Shown: one piece after another, positions 21,690 to 25,685 of the stretch
How the letters are laid out: each line of letters starts with the position of its first letter
Numbering within the stretch: position 1 is the first letter of the stretch
Assembly (NCBI GenBank): GCA_900542285.1
Contig: UQNF01000022.1
Span: forward strand, 1-25,685
DNA: 25,685 bases
Source: an uncultured Clostridium sp.
Lineage (GTDB): Bacteria; Bacillota; Clostridia; Christensenellales; CAG-138
Direction of reading: 5' to 3'
The notes under the pieces: generated by a model
Database searches by the model: none
Told to the model about the DNA's origin: nothing
Seen by the model: the letters and a program-made list of their open reading frames with translations, nothing else
Program-made: the position numbers and the translations under genes

Positions 21690-22952
21690 ATGACCTTAAT
21701 TGAGTTTTACGATATTGCGCCCATAGAAAACATAATCAGCAGCCTGACCATGCAGACCGACAGGGTCATATTTGTCGGCACTGGTAAGCGCATGGAACGC
21801 CAGGGAAGGGGAATGCAGCGATTTCTCGACAGTCGGGGAATTAATGCCGAGTTTCGATATGTTCATATTAATAAGCACGATCTTTCGGGCATCGTTCGAA
21901 CGCTTGAAAGCATTATAGCAGAAGAATACGAGATCGTTGTTGATCTCAACGGAGGAGAGGATCTCCTTCTGGTCGCAATGGGCATCGTGTATGAGCGATA
22001 TAAGGATACCAAAAGAATCGAAATGCACCGCTATAATATTCGTAACGGAACGGTTTCGGACTGTGACGGCGACGGCATAGTGTATCCAAAGGAACATTTT
22101 GAGATTACCGTCAGGGATAATATCGATCTTCACGGCGGTGCGATACGCTATGCGAACGCCGGAAGCGGCCGAGGTACATACAGCTTTGACCTTAGCGAGC
22201 AGTTCAAAGGCGATGTGCTTGCGCTTTGGGAGCTCTGCAAGGCTTCTCCTGCAGCATGGAACCGCAGCATAGACATACTTAACGAAACGGAACGCAGAAC
22301 CAAGGCTGCACCCGAAAAGCTTACGATACATGTGAACACCGATGCGATCCTCGGCCGCAAGGACGGCAGGGAAAGGTTTAAGCTGCTTTTGACATTCCTC
22401 AAAGACCTTAAAAAGTCGGGTTGTATTGCGAAGCTGGAGTATGACGAGACCGCCATAACATACGAGTATAAAAGCCTTCAACTAAAGCAGTGCGTTGATA
22501 AGGCAGGAAACGTATTGGAGCTGACCACGCTTATTCTTGCCATGGAGCTCAGGCGAAAGGACGGTAAGCCCGTCTATAACGACGCCATGAACGGCGTATG
22601 CATCGATTGGGACGGAGATATTCATAGCGGCGCTGACTCTGCACAGGATGTGGAAAATGAGATAGACGTATTTTTGATGAAGGGACTCGTTCCGATACTC
22701 ATCTCCTGCAAAAACGGAGGGGTGGATTCGGATGAACTGTATAAGCTGCGTACCGTTGCGGGCCGTTTCGGAGGTGATTACGCGCGTAGGGTACTGATAA
22801 CCACCTATATCAGCAGCAGCAAGCGGAGCCGTGAGGCACTGCGCCGCCGTGCAAAGGAAATGGACATTGAGCTGATAGAGAACGTTCACCTCTTGAGCAA
22901 CGAGGAGTTTTCAAAAAGGCTTAGGGATATCGGCATCCGGCACTTTGATTGA
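21690..22952 (+). CDS. CARF-domain protein with PD-(D/E)xK-type nuclease domain, DUF1887 / Card1-Can2-like
   Basis: This 420-residue protein has an N-terminal Rossmann-like CARF domain (about 1-150) with VGTGKRMERQ (29-38) and VDLNGGEDLLLVAMG (84-98) where cyclic-oligoadenylate-binding proteins carry their ligand loop. A winged-helix-like middle (about 170-265) follows, then a nuclease-type domain: Glu 277 in GNVLELTTL, NGVCIDWDGDI (301-311), ENEIDVFLMKGLVP (322-335), ISCKNG (338-343) and YKLRTVAGRFGG (351-362). This matches DUF1887, the Card1/Can2 group of cA4-activated nucleases of type III CRISPR systems. In the (D/E)xK motif the acidic residue is Ser 339 before Lys 341; Glu 277 and Asp 326 remain. 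No cas gene or repeat array is visible, so this is an orphan. GGAG lies 7 nt before the ATG. It is probably read from the PrsA-like promoter past the hairpin. Confidence 0.85.
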   Translation: MTLIEFYDIAPIENIISSLTMQTDRVIFVGTGKRMERQGRGMQRFLDSRGINAEFRYVHINKHDLSGIVRTLESIIAEEYEIVVDLNGGEDLLLVAMGIVYERYKDTKRIEMHRYNIRNGTVSDCDGDGIVYPKEHFEITVRDNIDLHGGAIRYANAGSGRGTYSFDLSEQFKGDVLALWELCKASPAAWNRSIDILNETERRTKAAPEKLTIHVNTDAILGRKDGRERFKLLLTFLKDLKKSGCIAKLEYDETAITYEYKSLQLKQCVDKAGNVLELTTLILAMELRRKDGKPVYNDAMNGVCIDWDGDIHSGADSAQDVENEIDVFLMKGLVPILISCKNGGVDSDELYKLRTVAGRFGGDYARRVLITTYISSSKRSREALRRRAKEMDIELIENVHLLSNEEFSKRLRDIGIRHFD

Positions 22953-23047
22953 CCTGCGCTTTATTGTCCGGCGGCGTTTATACACGCCTCGGAATGAATA
23001 CGCCCTGATATGCCTGAAAAAATGCTTCATGCTGAGCGTTAGTGGCA

Positions 23048-23542
23048 TCAAAGAGCCATTATCTCATCGGCTACCGTCTGAACCGACTTGCCGTTAGTAT
23101 CGATTTTTATAGTGTTTAATCTGTCATAAAGTGGAAGCCTTGCGAGGCTTCTTTCAATAATGCCATCATCGCGAAGGCCCTTTGATATGTCGCCTGCGAG
23201 CCTTGCACGAAGTTCAGCTTCATTAGCAGTGAGGGAAATGCACTTAACAAGGCATAAATCGGTATCCAATCGCTTCGTTATTTCGTCGATTATGCTCTGC
23301 TCATGCATAACCCAGCAGAAGATGATGTTTTCATATGCGGAGCAGCGAAGAAAATTATTGAGAAGAAAGCAGATGTTATCCATCACCATCGCTTTCGTTT
23401 CTTCGTTTATCAGAAAGGGATCTGCATCCCAGCACCAATCTCCGTCGAGAAAAACGCTATTCGGCAGATCCTTTTTAAGCCTACGGCACACGGTCGTTTT
23501 TCCGACCCCCATAGCGCCGCCGATGAGATAGAGATTTTTCAC
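23048..23542 (-). CDS. small P-loop NTPase, nucleoside/shikimate-kinase-like (AAA_33 type)
   Basis: This 164-residue cytoplasmic protein opens with a strand and Walker A GGAMGVGKTT (about 8-17). FLDGDWCWD (about 30-38) is the position where small-molecule kinases hold their substrate-binding aspartate. A lid-like region with Arg residues follows (AELRARLAGDISKGLRDD, about 108-125). This fits a phosphotransferase for a small metabolite or an antibiotic, but the substrate cannot be told. I chose the GTG at 23542, 11 nt after AGGG; a GTG at 23554 directly abuts that site and would add four residues. It has a possible promoter of its own and lies downstream of the terpenoid-cyclase-fold gene. Confidence 0.7.
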   Translation of the reverse strand: MKNLYLIGGAMGVGKTTVCRRLKKDLPNSVFLDGDWCWDADPFLINEETKAMVMDNICFLLNNFLRCSAYENIIFCWVMHEQSIIDEITKRLDTDLCLVKCISLTANEAELRARLAGDISKGLRDDGIIERSLARLPLYDRLNTIKIDTNGKSVQTVADEIMAL

Positions 23543-23582
23543 TTCAATAATCACCCTTTTCAGGAAAGATGAAAGCTTGCCT

Positions 23583-23611
23583 ATTATATCGGCAGGAGCG
23601 ATGTATTATAA
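23583..23611 (-). promoter_or_regulatory. possible promoter for the P-loop NTPase gene
   Basis: On the minus strand a perfect TATAAT (23588-23583) lies 17 nt after a poor TTATAA (23611-23606) that overlaps the upstream stop codon. Confidence 0.4.
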
Positions 23612-24511
23612 ATGCACAGCATTATAAAAACACACATTCTTGATTATCAAATCGGACTTCCACCAATTCTTGCTGATGCTCCATTGCTCGGGGTAGCTGC
23701 CCCATTCCCAAGTTATGTTCCAGGTTCCGTCTGCTTTCTGCGAGCGTGAAATAAACTCACATTCATAGCCGCATAAAGCCATGTATTCGGGATAGAAGAC
23801 GCTTTGACGCGAATGAATGAACAATGAGGGCTTGCACACATATTCCTTATCCCAAACCGATGTATCCTGCGTCAGCACATGCTTCAGCTGCTCTTTTAAT
23901 TGCAGCTCAAACGCTCCGATATCAATGCCGATATCAGCTCCGCATTCGCGAAGATACTCAAACAACTCAACATAGCATGATACGGTATGCATGGAATCAA
24001 GAGGCTGATTTGCGGCGAAATACTCATAGGCCTCCTTGGCAATACGAACCGCCGCTGCGTACAGCGCGCTGCTGTGATCGGCATATTTGATTATGAAGCC
24101 CGCAAGGCTTGCGGTAGGGTTGTATGTGACCTCCCGGGAGGGCGAATAGTTCCACCAGGGCGCGTGAGGATGCTCATCATTTGACGGGATGGTGTTTGCC
24201 CAGATATGGCCGTCAAAGGCAGCGGTCGACTCCAGGTAAGCGAGCATTCCCCGGATGATAGGGTGTGCTGCATCGCCAAGGTTGACCTCCCTGATTATCT
24301 CGGAGGCTGCCCAGGTCTGCGTGGGCGATGAATTAGGGTTCCAACAATCGGGTTCAAGAGCGTGGCCGAAGCCGCCGTCGGAGTTTTGATATGCTTCCAA
24401 GCAGGAAAGCACATCCTCCCTGCAGCCGTTCTCAAATAGGAAACGCCATCTGGCAATATCCAGCGGCCGTGCGTTACGATAAATGAAACTCCTTGCACTT
24501 TCGATATCCAT
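23606..24511 (-). CDS. prenyltransferase/squalene-oxidase-repeat (alpha/alpha toroid) protein
   Basis: This 301-residue soluble protein has the repeat signature of the terpenoid cyclase/prenyltransferase alpha-alpha fold: ARWRFLFENG, then CLEAYQNSDGGFGHALEPD (about 37-55) with the QNxDGGFG motif, and a second weaker copy near the end (SRSQKADGTWNITWEWG, about 262-278). Single-domain proteins of this kind occur in Clostridia; most have no known enzyme activity, and the DDTA/DXDD motifs of real cyclases are absent. GGGAGGAAG is directly upstream of the ATG. It follows the glutaminase gene by 29 nt and is probably co-transcribed with it. Confidence 0.7.
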   Translation of the reverse strand: MDIESARSFIYRNARPLDIARWRFLFENGCREDVLSCLEAYQNSDGGFGHALEPDCWNPNSSPTQTWAASEIIREVNLGDAAHPIIRGMLAYLESTAAFDGHIWANTIPSNDEHPHAPWWNYSPSREVTYNPTASLAGFIIKYADHSSALYAAAVRIAKEAYEYFAANQPLDSMHTVSCYVELFEYLRECGADIGIDIGAFELQLKEQLKHVLTQDTSVWDKEYVCKPSLFIHSRQSVFYPEYMALCGYECEFISRSQKADGTWNITWEWGSYPEQWSISKNWWKSDLIIKNVCFYNAVHL

Positions 24512-24540
24512 AGCTTCCTCCCGATAAAATATCTACCGCA

Positions 24541-25458
24541 TTAGAAAATGCTGAGATAGAGCGTCTTGCTCAGCTTTTCAAGCAGCTTAATTCCGGCAAT
24601 GCTGTTGCCCTTCTCGTCGAGGCCGGGCGAGTAGATGCCGATGCCCATTCGGGTGGGTACGACAGCCATGATACCTCCGCCGACGCCGCTTTTGGCAGGA
24701 ACGCCGACGCGCACGGCAAAGTCTCCGCTGCCGTCATACATTCCGCAGGTCATAAGGATGGCGTTGACATAGTGGGCATATTCATGATTGAACGCGCGCT
24801 TGTAGGTGCCGGCCACCTTGCCCCTGTTGGAGAGCGCAAAGCCGATGTGCGCAAGATCCTTGCTGCTGACGGAAATGGAGCAGGCCTTAAAATACAGGTC
24901 GAGCACATCTTCAACCTCGTCCGATATCATGCCGTAAGTCTTGAGCATAAAAGCAAGCGCGCGGTTCTTATTTCCGGTGAGCTTTTCGCTGCGGTAGACC
25001 GATTGGTTGAGCTCAATGTTGGGGTTGCATGCAAGCTCGCGTGTCAGAGACAGGAGCCTGTCAAACTTATCGTTGTAGTCAGCGCCCTTGATCAGATTGC
25101 ACATGGCGATAGCACCCATGTTTACCATGGGATTGATGTGTTCGCTCAAGAGCGATTGATCGGAAACGTTTATGGCGTCAAACGGCTTGCCCGTTGCCTC
25201 AACGCCGACTTTGCTGCGGACGAGCTCCTCGCCGTTATCGATGAGCGCAAGCAGCAGCAAAATGGGCTTCACGATACTCTGAATGGTAAAGCATTTGTTA
25301 TAATCGCCTGCGCAGGCGGAGCGTCCGTCGCTGTTGAGAATATAAGCGCCGAAATCATCCATATTTGCATTGGCAAGCTCGGGAATGTAGGCGGCAAGCC
25401 TTCCGCTGTGGGTGTATGCCCTGCATTCTTCAAGGAGCCGTTCAAGCAGTTCTTCCAT
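24541..25458 (-). CDS. glsA: glutaminase (serine-dependent beta-lactamase fold)
   Basis: This 305-residue enzyme converts glutamine to glutamate and ammonia. The nucleophile motif is S61-I-V-K64 in FTIQSIVKP; other family landmarks are PFDAINVSDQ (about 92), HINPMVNMGAIA (about 107-118), VYRSEKLTGNKNRALA (about 154-169), SSKDLAHIGFALSNRG (about 198-213) and the final VPAKSGVGGGIMAVVP (about 253-268). Length and motif order are normal. GGAAG is 9 nt before the ATG. It is first of a short minus-strand unit behind a near-perfect promoter. Confidence 0.95.
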   Translation of the reverse strand: MEELLERLLEECRAYTHSGRLAAYIPELANANMDDFGAYILNSDGRSACAGDYNKCFTIQSIVKPILLLLALIDNGEELVRSKVGVEATGKPFDAINVSDQSLLSEHINPMVNMGAIAMCNLIKGADYNDKFDRLLSLTRELACNPNIELNQSVYRSEKLTGNKNRALAFMLKTYGMISDEVEDVLDLYFKACSISVSSKDLAHIGFALSNRGKVAGTYKRAFNHEYAHYVNAILMTCGMYDGSGDFAVRVGVPAKSGVGGGIMAVVPTRMGIGIYSPGLDEKGNSIAGIKLLEKLSKTLYLSIF

Positions 25459-25490
25459 AAATTGTAACTTCCTTACAGCTTGGTGAAGGT

Positions 25491-25519
25491 ATTGTAAATC
25501 AAACTGTGCTCTGTGTCAA
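25491..25519 (-). promoter_or_regulatory. sigma-A-type promoter for glsA
   Basis: On the minus strand a perfect TTGACA (25519-25514), 17 nt and TACAAT (25496-25491). The start of transcription would be about 28 nt before the ATG. Confidence 0.85.
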
Positions 25520-25685
25520 CAGATTTTGGAAACTATCGCAAAATGCTTTGGCGAAGTGACGATCATAGGCGATACTTCACCGACGGCAAAATATAGTGAG
25601 GGAATGTTGAGGTACAATACATGGGTAACGAATAAGGAGCAAGAGAAGGTCCTCCTGTGGTATAATTGAGTTGCGCCAACAATCA
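25520..25685. other. right edge, no gene recognised
   Basis: No convincing coding frame is seen. A TG-G-TATAAT element on the + strand at 25658-25666 suggests a promoter for a gene beyond the window, but no -35 box accompanies it. The end GTTGCGCCAACAAT looks unlike the coding DNA nearby; a mobile element boundary is possible but not shown. Confidence 0.3.

Noticed and set aside
22953..23047. Inverted repeat GGCG/CGCC considered as a terminator after the CARF gene
   Set aside because: Only a 4-bp stem with no T-run.
23606..24511. Terpenoid-cyclase-fold protein considered as an active squalene-hopene cyclase
   Set aside because: It is about half the usual length and lacks the DXDD-type acid motif.

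Overview
The window looks like chromosomal DNA from a low-to-mid-GC Gram-positive bacterium of the Clostridia type, probably a gut or gut-like anaerobe. The evidence is strong GGAGG-type ribosome binding sites, sigma-A promoters close to TTGACA-17-TATAAT often with an extended TG, several lipoprotein signal peptides, and families typical of Firmicutes (DUF951, YlmH-type S4 protein, SipS-type signal peptidases, PrsA-like lipoprotein, capBCA). This lineage call is inference; there is no rRNA or tRNA gene here to anchor it. I see no CRISPR array and no complete mobile element.

Layout. 1-2601 (+ strand): a DUF2812 membrane protein, a 32-residue single-span peptide, an alpha/beta hydrolase and a flavoprotein with a compact cysteine cluster, closed by a terminator. 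2621-7328 (- strand): a four-gene poly-gamma-glutamate cluster in the order capB-capC-capA-GGT, the same order as Bacillus capBCAD, behind a good promoter and a leader of about 130 nt. 7400-13612 (- strand): one probable operon of SDR oxidoreductase, METTL25/GSTCD-like methyltransferase, M20 amidohydrolase, a DtxR-GNAT fusion, a transglutaminase-like lipoprotein and a YlmH-type S4 protein. 13623-15210 (- strand): DUF951 protein, signal peptidase I and a second signal-peptidase-like protein that has lost its catalytic residues. 15529-18583 (- strand): ftsH followed by a cyclophilin lipoprotein with an in-frame internal start. 18804-22952 (+ strand): a DUF815-type AAA+ ATPase, a PrsA/SurA-like lipoprotein and an orphan CARF-nuclease of the Card1/Can2 (DUF1887) type. 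23048-25519 (- strand): glutaminase, a terpenoid-cyclase-fold protein and a small P-loop kinase-like protein.

How the genes fit together. Much of the window concerns the cell envelope and protein export: capsule polymer synthesis and release, two signal peptidase homologues, a foldase lipoprotein, a cyclophilin lipoprotein, a transglutaminase lipoprotein and FtsH. CapB, CapC and CapA would make and export poly-gamma-glutamate, and the membrane-anchored GGT would trim it or attach it to the wall. Glutaminase could supply glutamate, but it is 17 kb away and any link is speculative.

The most interesting items are the orphan Card1/Can2-type protein whose PD-(D/E)xK site reads Ser-Cys-Lys, the dyad-less signal peptidase paralogue beside an intact one, the DtxR-GNAT fusion with a 26-nt imperfect palindrome just upstream, and the cyclophilin gene that appears able to produce both a lipoprotein and a cytosolic form. 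Two gaps of 390-490 bp hold protein-like debris but no clear gene.
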